A stretch of DNA of 64,000 bases, taken from positions 93,236 to 157,235 of the forward strand of contig NZ_SRUU01000005.1 in assembly GCF_004791585.1 (NCBI RefSeq), read 5' to 3'. Positions within the stretch are counted from its first letter, which is position 1, and each line of letters starts with the position of its first letter. The notes beneath the pieces are model-generated. The model ran no database searches. It was not told the DNA's origin and saw only the letters and a list, made by a program, of their open reading frames with translations. Origin of the DNA: Mesorhizobium sp. M1C.F.Ca.ET.210.01.1.1 (GTDB lineage Bacteria > Pseudomonadota > Alphaproteobacteria > Rhizobiales > Rhizobiaceae). Made by a program: the position numbers and the translations under genes. Below, piece by piece: positions 53,301 to 59,839 of the stretch.

Positions 53301-56300
53301 GAGCGGGTTGCGGCTTTCGGCCATACCGGGCAAGGCGCCCACGGCGGACATCGTCCTGCTGACCGGCGAGACGGTTCGCGTTGTAAACCCCGAGGCGATG
53401 CTGGTCGACGTCATCTTCAACGACCGCAACAGGCTGCCTGGCGTGTTGGGTTTCAACCCGGACCGGATGTCGACTTCGGCGACCTACAAGGTGAAATCGA
53501 CGGTACAGTCGTGGCTGCCGGCGCGTTTCCGGCCCGAGGGGACCCCGCAGCCCCGCTATATGCCGGCTGACGGCAACATCTACGACAATCTCAATGGTTC
53601 GTACGGGACGCCGGCGACACGCTACACGTTCTCATTATCGAGCCCGCCTCTGCCCGCGGGAGCCGTGGCCTATAGCGCCGAGGTTAGGGTTCAATACAAG
53701 TCCAAGGCGGCAAAGGTCGCGCCTTCGATCGCCAAGAACGAAACCGCGACACTGACCTTCAATCGCGCCGACGGGCAGAGTGAGCAATTGACGGTCCCGG
53801 CCTGGCTCGCCCATGCGATGGAATCCTCGCGCGACGGCGCCGCAACGCGCATACCAAAGGGCGGCAAGGCCTCCCTGGACCAGTTCCTGAGCGAGTTGCA
53901 GAAGACGGCAAGACCGGATCAGCTTGCCGCGATCGAACAGTTCAAGACCGAGTTCGGGCCGTCGATCGTCGACGGCGGTTTCATGCGTCAGGACGTTGCC
54001 GACGGCGTGTCGACGTTCCTCTCCTCGCAGGTCGGCAGCCGCCGAAGCGGGCCTATCCGGATAAGGGACGAGAACGGGCAATCGGTGACGGCGACCCGTT
54101 ACGGACCGGTGCCAAAGAGCGCGGAGAACATCTATGTGCCGCCAGCCGACGGGCCGCAGGCGCGTGGCGACGAACCGGAGTTGATGCACAAGTCGCATAT
54201 TCTGTTTCGGGACCCGGAGACGGGAGAGGCATATGTCCTGCCGTGGGTGCGCGGCGCTTCCGAGGACCATGTGGCGGGTGGTCAAGGAACGCCGAAGGGA
54301 GAGCCGGCGCAGCCGCCTGCAGCCGGGAAGGCAATCGAGGCGGCGCCGCCGACGACCTATTCGCTGCAACAAGTTCGCAACATGCGGCAGCCCGAAAAAT
54401 GGAAGGCAGGCGAGATCTATACGCGCGAGCTCAACGGATCGTCTGGAGAAGTGCATTTCCCGGTCGAGGCCAATCCGGACGGCACCCACCCCGTTACTGG
54501 CCAGGGTGGGCGATACGTCGATGCTCCAGTCTTCAAGAGCCAGGATGTGATCGAGGCGATCGAGGTCAAGACCTACCATCGCTGGACGACGATCAACGGC
54601 GTCGCGCAGATGCGCGAGGTGCCGCTCACGCCGAAACTGCAGGAGCAGATCAACAAGGACGTGGCGCTGCGCAATGAAAACCAGGGCTATCAGCCGCGCT
54701 GGGTGTTCCTTGACGCGCCGCCCTCGGTTGAGTTGCAAGGCGCGCTCGACGATGCCCGGATCGTCGGCAACATCTTCGGACACGAAAAGCCGGCCGCTGC
54801 AAAACCGCAACCGCAATCCGCGACGGCCAAGAATAGTTCGGGCCGGACCATTCAGCTCGAAGACGAAAGCGGCAACGCGATCACCGCGTCAGTACTCGGC
54901 GTCCAGCCGAGCGGTCCTGAGCGGGTTTATGTTCCGCCTTCCGATGGACCGCCCGCGCCGGCCGACGCACCGGAGCTCCAGGACAAGACCCACATTCTGG
55001 TGTTTGACCCCGATACGGGCGAGGCTGTGGTGTTGCCCTGGATACGCGGCGCTTCCGACGAGCACGTGCCGGGAAGCCTCGGGCGCCCGGAACAGAACAA
55101 TCAGCAGGCCAATACCGCTGGCGGTGCGAACAACGCCGCGCAGCCCCCGCAATTGGCTCCGAGCAATCGACCGCTCACCCGGGATGGCGTCAGAGCCACC
55201 CCACTTGACCAGGTGCCGGATCTCGCCATGGGCGACTTCCTGCCGAACCAGGTTCCATGGCTCAAGCGCGAGCAGGTGGCCGAGCTGACGGAGCAGCAGT
55301 TCCGCGACATGGACCAGGCGGGCTTGCTGCCCCATCTGACCAAGTCCCAACTGCGCGGTATCCCGAAGGCAAAGACAGGCTATATCAACATAGCGGGCCT
55401 CGACGGGAAACAGGTTCCCTGGCTCACCGAGGGCCACATCCGCAATCTGACCGACCAGCAGTTCGGTGATCTCGGCAAGGCCGGTTTTACCCGTCTCCTG
55501 ACGAAACCGCAGTTGCAGGCGATAAAAGGAGACAAGGTCGGGCTCGTTGACGTGTCCAAGTTGGATGCGCGCCAGGTTCCGTGGTTCAAGGGGAGCCAAG
55601 TCGCGAAGTTCACGTCACCGCAATTCAAGGATCTGGGCGAGGCCGGATTGCTGAAGAACCTCGTCGAGCGCCAGGTTGGGGCTATCCCCGAGACCATGAT
55701 CGGTTCGGTGGATGTAGCGAAGTTCGATGCCAGGCAGGTGCCATGGCTGACCGGGAGGCAGATCCCTGCGCCGACCCGCGATCAATGGGGCGCCTTCACG
55801 ATCCACCACATCGAAGCGCTGACCCAGCCGCAGATCGAAGCGGTGACACCAAAGCAGTTCGAGGAAATCAGCCCCGGCCAGTTCCGCAAGTTCACGCCCG
55901 AGCAGTTCGAGTGGATGAGCGGGGATCAGACGAACGGCCTCTCCGTGCTGCAACTGACGACCTTTCGGGCCACCCATAAGAAGACGATGACGCCGGATCA
56001 GGCGACCAGCGTCGATCTGGCGCTGCGCCATGCCAGGGTGCGCGAAAACGCTCAGGCGCTCGCCACCTTTGGCGGCATGTCGACAACTTCCTATGTATTG
56101 TGGAGTTCGCTGCCCCCGACCTGGAGCGCAACGGCCGGAGCGGTGGCATTCGGCGTGCGAGGCTTCGTTTTCGGCACGCAGGCAATCTTCCCCAACGCAA
56201 CCGCAAACAACAAGCCGTTCGGGCGGTTCCTCAATGCGCTCGGCGGAGCCACATTCATTGCCGCGGCGCCGGGTGCCGCGACCGGGATGATCCAGGGCAA

Positions 56301-57261
56301 GGATCTTGTCGTCAACAGCACCTTCTCGCTCGGCAACGTCGTCTATGGCACGAAGTCGATGCTGCAGTCGTTCACCGGCAGGCCGGTGATCCGTAACCTG
56401 GCCGAGCATCTGGCCGGGCCCGGCTACGTGCTTGGCTGCGCCGTCTATACGCTGCACTCTTGGCCGGCTCCGATCGCCACAGTCGCCGGCACCATGTTCA
56501 CGTTCGGCTGCGCGGAGTTCTGGGCGTCGGCCATAAGGACGGACCGGATGAATCGTCGTTCGGTGCCCCGAACCGATGCCGATATCGCGGCGGCGGCAAA
56601 GTCCGACAAACGATGGGCCACAGCGGATCGATGGACGCTAGGCATCACCTTTGGCATCGGAATGCTTCTCTTCTCTCTGGACTCCCTGCTTGCGCAGCCC
56701 TGGGACCCGAAAACGACCGCTCCGCCCGATCCGAAGAAACCGGATGGCGATACGTCGTCCCAGCAGCCCGACGATCATTCGGATGTTCCAGGTAAGCCGA
56801 AAACCCCGCCCGAAGACTTCCCGCAGCTCGTGGTGTCGGCCGATGACGGCCTGAATTTGCGGAGCAAGCCCGAGGGCGATTCCGCCGTGGTGACGGTTCT
56901 GCAACCCGGCACGTTCGTCGAGCAGACCGCGAAGCCCTCGACCGATCCGTCAGGAGAGGCCTGGATACCCGTCGAAGGGTTCGGACCGGACGGCAAAAAG
57001 CATAGCGGCTGGGTCTCGGGCGACTATGTCGAGGTTCATCCCGCGGGCAGCAGCAATCCGGAGGGGCGCACCAATCCGACACTGGAGAAAGACGGCTATC
57101 GGTGGGTCGAGGTCAAGAATGGCGACAGCATTCGCCTGATCGCCAATGCGCATTCGGCCGATGTGGCCGATACGGTGATGCTGAACATGGATCATATCCT
57201 GATGCCGGATACGATCTTCTCCGGCGATCGCATCTACCTGCCGCTTGCGTCGGTCGGCTGA
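47380..57261 (+). CDS. Giant multidomain protein with LysM, SH3-like and tandem repeats inside the T3SS locus
   Basis: This 3,293-residue protein starts at the ATG with GGAGG nine bases upstream. It has an N-terminal coiled coil (about 12-65), two copies of a GKSIDQIA...QVIAxL helical unit, a LysM domain (about 420-470), and a long helical region. A segment with IGGDNPYVRRVPIFYVDD and hydrophobic stretches at about 1280-1310 resembles DUF4781-type regions of large plant-associated proteins. A duplicated module flanks a restriction-endonuclease-like segment (about 2345-2455). After that come 54-residue tandem repeats, octad repeats, several hydrophobic segments near the end, an SH3-like domain (about 3150-3220) and a final LysM-like domain. 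No signal peptide is seen, so T3SS-dependent export or an attached cytoplasmic role are both possible. Function is unknown. Confidence 0.75.
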   Translation: MVRPITLTKPPLQSQKVDPKANAAQIARLEAQAAELREQIRLANRMGERDWAAQARQELAQVNTQLNSLQPNPATAPATPGVVNAGNGTSGNGVTVAPAVYVHSNLASPPVTLVDFDGSPAKDDPAAAATARNIVNDVTGGKSIDQIASARHMTGEQVIAALRSGGMAVSTTDPTSGNGDVQTTKITDAGGRTVTQYYDYQHDSYYTSVQAQPNGAVTNSPTRDGLGRKETSTYNSDTGAITTRYEDDLGTGTVTEQTSLPNGALVETVTPGAGPSLPVTTVTGPDGSKTILKPSQDPGGDSTQDIKNGLADGKSIDQIAKENDLTSQQVIAELQAAGYKVTTNSSSDAQSVELVDPRTGGKTLYSCDYQHDVRTVTTTADGKKTSVSIDGKGTETKTVTDQDGRVTKTTTEKINGGKPVEYEVKPNDNLTRIAQQYGVTLDDLRRTNPELFGSSRDPSTIHTGEKITIDNGTRTTVEVTFNGYTLTTKPDGSMTLHNNTTGTDLKIEAGSTQEALARTLLAVNPNSSDPKVAKEGEVVKTFVEGLLAGETLPSLIDAAEKAGQDKQDLIDKYDLGTPAKPKLNGQNRVVDPFGDPPPGNAPSGGKWTPMKIDGVWRWVDPQVAQAIINENIALSRITETRALAGQRQEQFNVDLLDPAYKDAVDGAQTIINKALEPHGLQWTPQKPKGTLADAQARLTKANTLLQNAQDARGEYENAGRVLKDAIAGQGKLTPLGDPNAPSVKARGTPDLDPKYDQGVADHSAVDKLFSEVGLHLSKGDKLTIDYLVGQAELAGVPADSKEYKDLKALQTTAGNQLELAQAYQNYFDAHADAAQVNARQTDLEQKLATEYLGKQNFNFDEKYNRINGDYLGHYKNSSLEIRDGQLWVVNHFDEGTTEQQLTYSLNDKHVRGEYRDRQLNKDWQALLAGYDSNAKMCTANGLQSVRSSEEQAAKSLNDVLDRQLGDSLADLNAKLPTLQTNFDNALAHHKPGSVDAPEGTLPDGVQPVEINVGGQTIKVTPDVARNYNEHGIDALTQGGKAIWIDLDTKDDDPNGRWVDPELAVAKLRLEATRLQISQIQDLRRQLQGFNDYHELRLSEPSLLTDDNTTVDKTYLDKHEQQTLDAIYQPRFQQLLDRGYDKEFHQQLGTDLDTTVAKTLGLDSSTDDGRDAIKNVTDEIRDIGGDNPYVRRVPIFYVDDQVGTQQVTLFAVRDGDGNTRYVDATGKKFDDLGDFQDNNSQFSESGKLVVPKDLEMKAGADGKIALEVVKARNVSVWDKVVDPVVGIGTGIATILSFTPAAPVAAPLAYAGAAYLGTRAVINEVNHLDHGGEWDDTESMMNIASAATTVLPMASSGLRTIGMAAKSESFLAGVVASPRAFAGSIGATRSNWALAAETRTYMQSSAGLNKAAWGMDVGSVIVGSPLLATSAYDLAANGDQMNGLQFANALTGLGTGITGTGLGIHGLRTMRPGTGTQDPDAPGADANPPPGGDGPFQQPPGGKGPSQLALEPGPSGRPMDVYEIGADGVYRPTGKQVFHDPSHPVIPGEVIKTDDGSGNGSTAQPGRDPDGSTASGTPHPADGDPIVVPGEPTGKDGSVRLVWDPETRSFAGMPQPDTSGYVYTSGKDPKTPSAYLDGLTAEQLVSRYEQEKSYYSSRELAERYGPDGVQIPRTPLRETLPDFRVGVTFRVRLNTGQAFGIGSPTVAAVGFGVGTKTDFGIVGWSIVDSVSQRSLTPFKDALGTQGVVSFRAREYRNITALQAGVWPVSNQTAMPVRSSDLSAVASKAVFSDASGYNAKPLDAAIVGTTPDGEGIVIEMSYTPSLKGKEATLAPGQHDFFGVPAENSAGHVTLQGALPFDRVMTETKAGIRLPIVANHVAAVDQMPRIGFEKRPETPVTDTLQPGDIVSKETYDQIQSALGATNLKVQFAVKDPTKASELVAAIERGDGVGPIHDLVKSGQIDPSNTVSFVDEPTVSGLRLSAIPGKAPTADIVLLTGETVRVVNPEAMLVDVIFNDRNRLPGVLGFNPDRMSTSATYKVKSTVQSWLPARFRPEGTPQPRYMPADGNIYDNLNGSYGTPATRYTFSLSSPPLPAGAVAYSAEVRVQYKSKAAKVAPSIAKNETATLTFNRADGQSEQLTVPAWLAHAMESSRDGAATRIPKGGKASLDQFLSELQKTARPDQLAAIEQFKTEFGPSIVDGGFMRQDVADGVSTFLSSQVGSRRSGPIRIRDENGQSVTATRYGPVPKSAENIYVPPADGPQARGDEPELMHKSHILFRDPETGEAYVLPWVRGASEDHVAGGQGTPKGEPAQPPAAGKAIEAAPPTTYSLQQVRNMRQPEKWKAGEIYTRELNGSSGEVHFPVEANPDGTHPVTGQGGRYVDAPVFKSQDVIEAIEVKTYHRWTTINGVAQMREVPLTPKLQEQINKDVALRNENQGYQPRWVFLDAPPSVELQGALDDARIVGNIFGHEKPAAAKPQPQSATAKNSSGRTIQLEDESGNAITASVLGVQPSGPERVYVPPSDGPPAPADAPELQDKTHILVFDPDTGEAVVLPWIRGASDEHVPGSLGRPEQNNQQANTAGGANNAAQPPQLAPSNRPLTRDGVRATPLDQVPDLAMGDFLPNQVPWLKREQVAELTEQQFRDMDQAGLLPHLTKSQLRGIPKAKTGYINIAGLDGKQVPWLTEGHIRNLTDQQFGDLGKAGFTRLLTKPQLQAIKGDKVGLVDVSKLDARQVPWFKGSQVAKFTSPQFKDLGEAGLLKNLVERQVGAIPETMIGSVDVAKFDARQVPWLTGRQIPAPTRDQWGAFTIHHIEALTQPQIEAVTPKQFEEISPGQFRKFTPEQFEWMSGDQTNGLSVLQLTTFRATHKKTMTPDQATSVDLALRHARVRENAQALATFGGMSTTSYVLWSSLPPTWSATAGAVAFGVRGFVFGTQAIFPNATANNKPFGRFLNALGGATFIAAAPGAATGMIQGKDLVVNSTFSLGNVVYGTKSMLQSFTGRPVIRNLAEHLAGPGYVLGCAVYTLHSWPAPIATVAGTMFTFGCAEFWASAIRTDRMNRRSVPRTDADIAAAAKSDKRWATADRWTLGITFGIGMLLFSLDSLLAQPWDPKTTAPPDPKKPDGDTSSQQPDDHSDVPGKPKTPPEDFPQLVVSADDGLNLRSKPEGDSAVVTVLQPGTFVEQTAKPSTDPSGEAWIPVEGFGPDGKKHSGWVSGDYVEVHPAGSSNPEGRTNPTLEKDGYRWVEVKNGDSIRLIANAHSADVADTVMLNMDHILMPDTIFSGDRIYLPLASVG
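54046..55090 (+). repeat. Duplicated module flanking a nuclease-like segment in the giant gene
   Basis: Two related modules, about 54046-54291 and 54838-55090, share SG-x-I-x-x-x-D/E-E-x-G, Y/N-V-PP-(A/S)DGP, K-(S/T)HIL and LPW-(V/I)-RGAS-(E/D)-(D/E)-HV. Between them, RYVDAP...IEVKTYHRW and QINKDVALRNE resemble the D...ExK core of PD-(D/E)XK nucleases. The modules may bracket an exchangeable domain. Confidence 0.6.
55240..55760 (+). repeat. 54-residue (162-base) tandem protein repeats
   Basis: The QVPW(L/F) motif begins at 55249, 55411, 55573 and 55735, an exact 162-base period. Each unit also carries an LT/FT-x-x-QF-x-D(L/M)-x-x-AG(L/F) helix, L(T/V)-(K/E)-x-Q(L/V)-x-x-I(P/K) and G-x-(V/I)-(D/N)-(V/I). 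It is a coding repeat, not a CRISPR. Confidence 0.9.
55810..55929 (+). repeat. Five 8-residue (24-base) tandem repeats
   Basis: Five successive octads read IEALTQPQ, IEAVTPKQ, FEEISPGQ, FRKFTPEQ and FEWMSGDQ: hydrophobic, two polar, hydrophobic, T/S, then Q at position 8. They follow directly after the 54-residue repeats. Confidence 0.9.
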
Positions 57262-58211
57262 GACGCCGCAGGCTCGACTCGAGACTCCTCGGCAGGGTGC
57301 CCGTTGCCGATCCGCGCGGCATATGCATGGGCGATGCAACCGGCCAGCTTTGCCGCGCGCTCCGCTGTCGGATTCGATGGTTCGGAGGAGTAGGAGGCGG
57401 TGAAGCGCAGGTCGGAGGGATGCCATTCGCAGTCGACGATCCGCAGAGCGCCGCTGGCCGTATGATCCTGGACGACTTCCCTGGGGAGGGAGGCGATACC
57501 GATCCCGTTCAGCGTCATCCTGATGGAGGCGGCCAGCGAATTGGCCGGAAAGATACGCGGCGTCGCTTCAAGCTCGCCCGTCAGCTTACGGTAAAGCTCG
57601 CTGTAGGGTCTCGTCGTGCGCGCGTAGCTGATGATTGGGAATTGCATCAGGTCGTTCAGCGTCAGCTTGCCTCGGTTGGGCAGGTTCAAAGCGGGCGAGC
57701 AGACCCACACGAGCGGAAACGATGGCAGCTCCACGTTCTCGATATTGTATTCCAGGATAGGGCCCATCAGCACTGCAAGATCGAGCCGGTGCGACATGAG
57801 CTCATTGCGAAGGGTCGTCGTCGTGTCGACGACGATATCGGCATCGACAAGCGGATAGTTCGCCTGCAATTCCTTGAGGAAATCAGGAAGCCATGTGTGC
57901 ACGATGGTCTCGGCAATCCCGAGTCTCAGCACCCCTGCCGTTTCCGAAAGGGAGTTTGCCATCAACTGCAGCCGTTCGGCCACGCGCAGGACGCGTTGCG
58001 CCGGCGGCAGCAGCCTTTGTCCCTCGGCGGTCAGCCTTACGGTGCTGCGATGCCTCTCGAACAGCTTGGCGCCAAGCGCTTCTTCCAGACCGGCGATTCG
58101 GGTCGAGACCGCGGGCTGTGTCGTGTTCAGGCGTTCAGCCGCCTTTCGGAAGCTTCCGAAAGTCGCCACCAGGAGGAAGGTTTCGAGCTGCTTGATGTTG
58201 AAAGGGATCAC
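57234..58211 (-). CDS. LysR-family transcriptional regulator
   Basis: This 325-residue protein has the LysR helix-turn-helix at residues 1-65 (IKQLETFLLVATFGSFRKAAERLNTTQPAVSTRIAGLEEALGAKLFER) and a periplasmic-binding-fold effector domain. Its last nine codons overlap the end of the giant gene on the other strand by 28 bases. The long tail after KLAGCIAHAYAARIG is polar and probably disordered. As the only LysR gene in the locus it is a candidate activator of the right-hand T3SS operon. The effector is unknown. Confidence 0.9.
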   Translation of the reverse strand: MIPFNIKQLETFLLVATFGSFRKAAERLNTTQPAVSTRIAGLEEALGAKLFERHRSTVRLTAEGQRLLPPAQRVLRVAERLQLMANSLSETAGVLRLGIAETIVHTWLPDFLKELQANYPLVDADIVVDTTTTLRNELMSHRLDLAVLMGPILEYNIENVELPSFPLVWVCSPALNLPNRGKLTLNDLMQFPIISYARTTRPYSELYRKLTGELEATPRIFPANSLAASIRMTLNGIGIASLPREVVQDHTASGALRIVDCEWHPSDLRFTASYSSEPSNPTAERAAKLAGCIAHAYAARIGNGHPAEESRVEPAASQPTDASGR

Positions 58212-58214
58212 GAT

Positions 58215-58937
58215 TCAATGCCGGACAATAATCTGGGCGCCGATCTTCACTCGGTCATATAGGTCGATAACGTCTTCGTTGGTCATTCGAATGCAACCGG
58301 AGGAGTTGGCCTGTCCGACGGTCCATGGCTGATTGGTGCCGTGGACGCGATAAAGCGTGTTGCCGATGTACAAGGCGCGCGCGCCCAACGGGTTGTTGGG
58401 GCCTCCCGCGACCCGAACGGGCAGGAAGCGGCCTTTCGATGCTTCCCTGGATCGCATTTCGGCCGGCGGCCGCCACTCCGGCCAGTCCTTCTTGCTCGAA
58501 ATCGTGTCGCGACCGGACCACTCGAGCCCCTCCTTGCCGACACCCACCGCATATCGCAACGCCTTCCCGTTCCCCAGTATGTAATAAAGGCGTCGCTCCG
58601 TGGTGTTGATCACAATTGACCCCTTCGGTTGGGCCTCAGCGAAATCAACGACCTCCTTGGGGATTGCCGACCATGCCGGTCGCATTTCTCCACCAGCGGC
58701 CTGGTCGGGAGCGGATGGCGAGATCAGCACATTTCGGGCTTGGTCGTAGCTCCAGCTCCGCGGGTCGTAGCCGCTATTCGACTGACCCTGCGCCGGCGCC
58801 ATGGCGGCACTCAACGTGGCGGCAAGCAGAACCGACTCACCCAAGCCCCTGACGAGACGCGGGTCGATTAGGGGCCGGCGCCCTAGAATGCCCGCAGGAG
58901 CTTTCAAGCTCGAGAGCAGGTTCCTGCGTGCTGCCAC
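58215..58937 (-). CDS. L,D-transpeptidase (ErfK/YbiS/YcfS/YnhG family)
   Basis: This 240-residue secreted protein has a positively charged N-terminus and a hydrophobic stretch (VLLAATLSAAMAPAQGQ). The catalytic domain has IVINTTERRLYYI, GRFLPVRVAGGPNNPLGARALYIG and the active-site block with H199 (YRVHGTNQPW) and the nucleophile C215 (NSSGCIRMTNEDV). The family forms 3-3 peptidoglycan cross-links or attaches proteins to peptidoglycan. It is only 3 bases from the LysR gene on the same strand, so they share a transcript. Its presence between T3SS blocks suggests local wall remodelling around the injectisome, which is inferred. Confidence 0.92.
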   Translation of the reverse strand: MAARRNLLSSLKAPAGILGRRPLIDPRLVRGLGESVLLAATLSAAMAPAQGQSNSGYDPRSWSYDQARNVLISPSAPDQAAGGEMRPAWSAIPKEVVDFAEAQPKGSIVINTTERRLYYILGNGKALRYAVGVGKEGLEWSGRDTISSKKDWPEWRPPAEMRSREASKGRFLPVRVAGGPNNPLGARALYIGNTLYRVHGTNQPWTVGQANSSGCIRMTNEDVIDLYDRVKIGAQIIVRH

Positions 58938-59039
58938 CGGGGCCGATCCCTTTCAAATTCGAGCAGGAAACCGGCAACCACGAACCGCTTCTGCCTGATT
59001 CCATGCGCACCATATCGCTTTGCTCACCATTCGCAACAT

Positions 59040-59085
59040 TTGGAACCAAGCATGCATTGGCAATCCAATTGGACTTCCAATTTGG
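59040..59085. promoter_or_regulatory. Cluster of TTGG/CCAA dyads upstream of the right T3SS operon
   Basis: Four overlapping or adjacent dyads occur: TTGGAACCAA (59040-59049), ATTGGCAATCCAAT (59056-59069), CCAATTGG (59065-59072) and CCAATTTGG (59077-59085). Centres of the first, second and last are about 18 bases apart. It lies about 90 bases before rhcC1, where an activator would bind. Probably an operator array; the binding protein is unknown. Confidence 0.5.
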
Positions 59086-59171
59086 CAACACGCGCGATAG
59101 GATGAACGTGGCGGGTAAAACCATGAGACGGGCAGCGCGGGCCATCGCTCCGCGCCCCTGCGATAGGACCA

Positions 59172-59828
59172 ATGTTGACGGCACGCGGTACCTGCCAAGC
59201 GCACCGGTGGTCGAAAGCCTACGCTGCCCTCGTGGCCGGCGGCCTCGCGGTCATCCTAATGTACGGCCTTGCTGTTTCGCGGGCGGATGCCGCCGAGCCG
59301 CGCTGGCCCGCGGGTCCTTACAAATACCTCACCATCGATCAGTCGGTGACGGATGCGCTCGTCGAGCTTGGCCGCAACATGCGGGTGCCGATGCGTGTCA
59401 GCAAGCTCGTAAAGGGGCGCCTGAGCGCCGGCATGCCGGTTGGAACGGCGCGCGAGTTTCTTGAAGAGATCTGCAATCGATACGGTCTGGTCTGGCATTT
59501 CGACGGTATCGTCATGAACGTCGCCACCGAAGCGGAGGTCCAGACGGAGCTGATTCCGCTTGATGCCAACACCGCTGCCGACGCGGAAGACCGGCTTTCG
59601 CGGCTGGGTGTCATCGATCCGAAGTTTCCTGTGAAGGTCTCCAGGCAGGACGATGTCGTCTCGGTATCGGGGCCGCCGTCCTACATCGAGCTCGTCAGGA
59701 AGACGCTCGGGGTTCCCGCCGCGCAGGGCAACAAGCAGGAGCCGGGCAAGGTTGTTTCGGTTCGCGTTTTCCGCGGAAAGCAGGCGGAGGCGCAAACTGT
59801 CCCCTCCGGAAAACCAACTAAGGAATAG
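59172..59828 (+). CDS. rhcC1: RhcC1: N-terminal part of the split T3SS secretin
   Basis: This is a 218-residue exported protein with a signal peptide (KAYAALVAGGLAVILMYGLAVSRADAAE, cleavage near ADA-AE). The N0-domain pattern of secretins (YKYLTIDQSVTDALVELGRNMRVPMRVSKLVKGRLSAGMPVGTAREFLEEICNRYGLVWHFDGIVMNVATE) is followed by an N1-like module (VSVSGPPSYIELVRKTLG). Rhizobial T3SS have this split form, where RhcC1 supplies the periplasmic domain and RhcC2 the pore. It is the first gene of the right operon and is 17 kb from the secretin gene at 40582. Confidence 0.85.
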   Translation: MLTARGTCQAHRWSKAYAALVAGGLAVILMYGLAVSRADAAEPRWPAGPYKYLTIDQSVTDALVELGRNMRVPMRVSKLVKGRLSAGMPVGTAREFLEEICNRYGLVWHFDGIVMNVATEAEVQTELIPLDANTAADAEDRLSRLGVIDPKFPVKVSRQDDVVSVSGPPSYIELVRKTLGVPAAQGNKQEPGKVVSVRVFRGKQAEAQTVPSGKPTKE

Positions 59829-59839
59829 GAGGCAGGTTC

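Noticed and set aside
48208..54816. Several long minus-strand frames (48208-49704, 51649-53235, 53635-54816) opposite the giant gene
   Set aside because: They lie antisense to one uninterrupted 9.9-kb frame with recognisable domains and repeats; their composition is that of a mirrored GC-rich coding strand.
55240..55929. Regular repeats that could be taken for a CRISPR array
   Set aside because: Spacing is 162 and 24 bases, units are in frame and diverged at DNA level while conserved as protein; no spacer/repeat structure or cas genes.
58903..58925. Possible tts box (GCTTTC...GAGAGC) upstream of rhcC1
   Set aside because: Only short parts fit and it lies within the start of the divergent transpeptidase gene; the CCAA dyads are the stronger signal.
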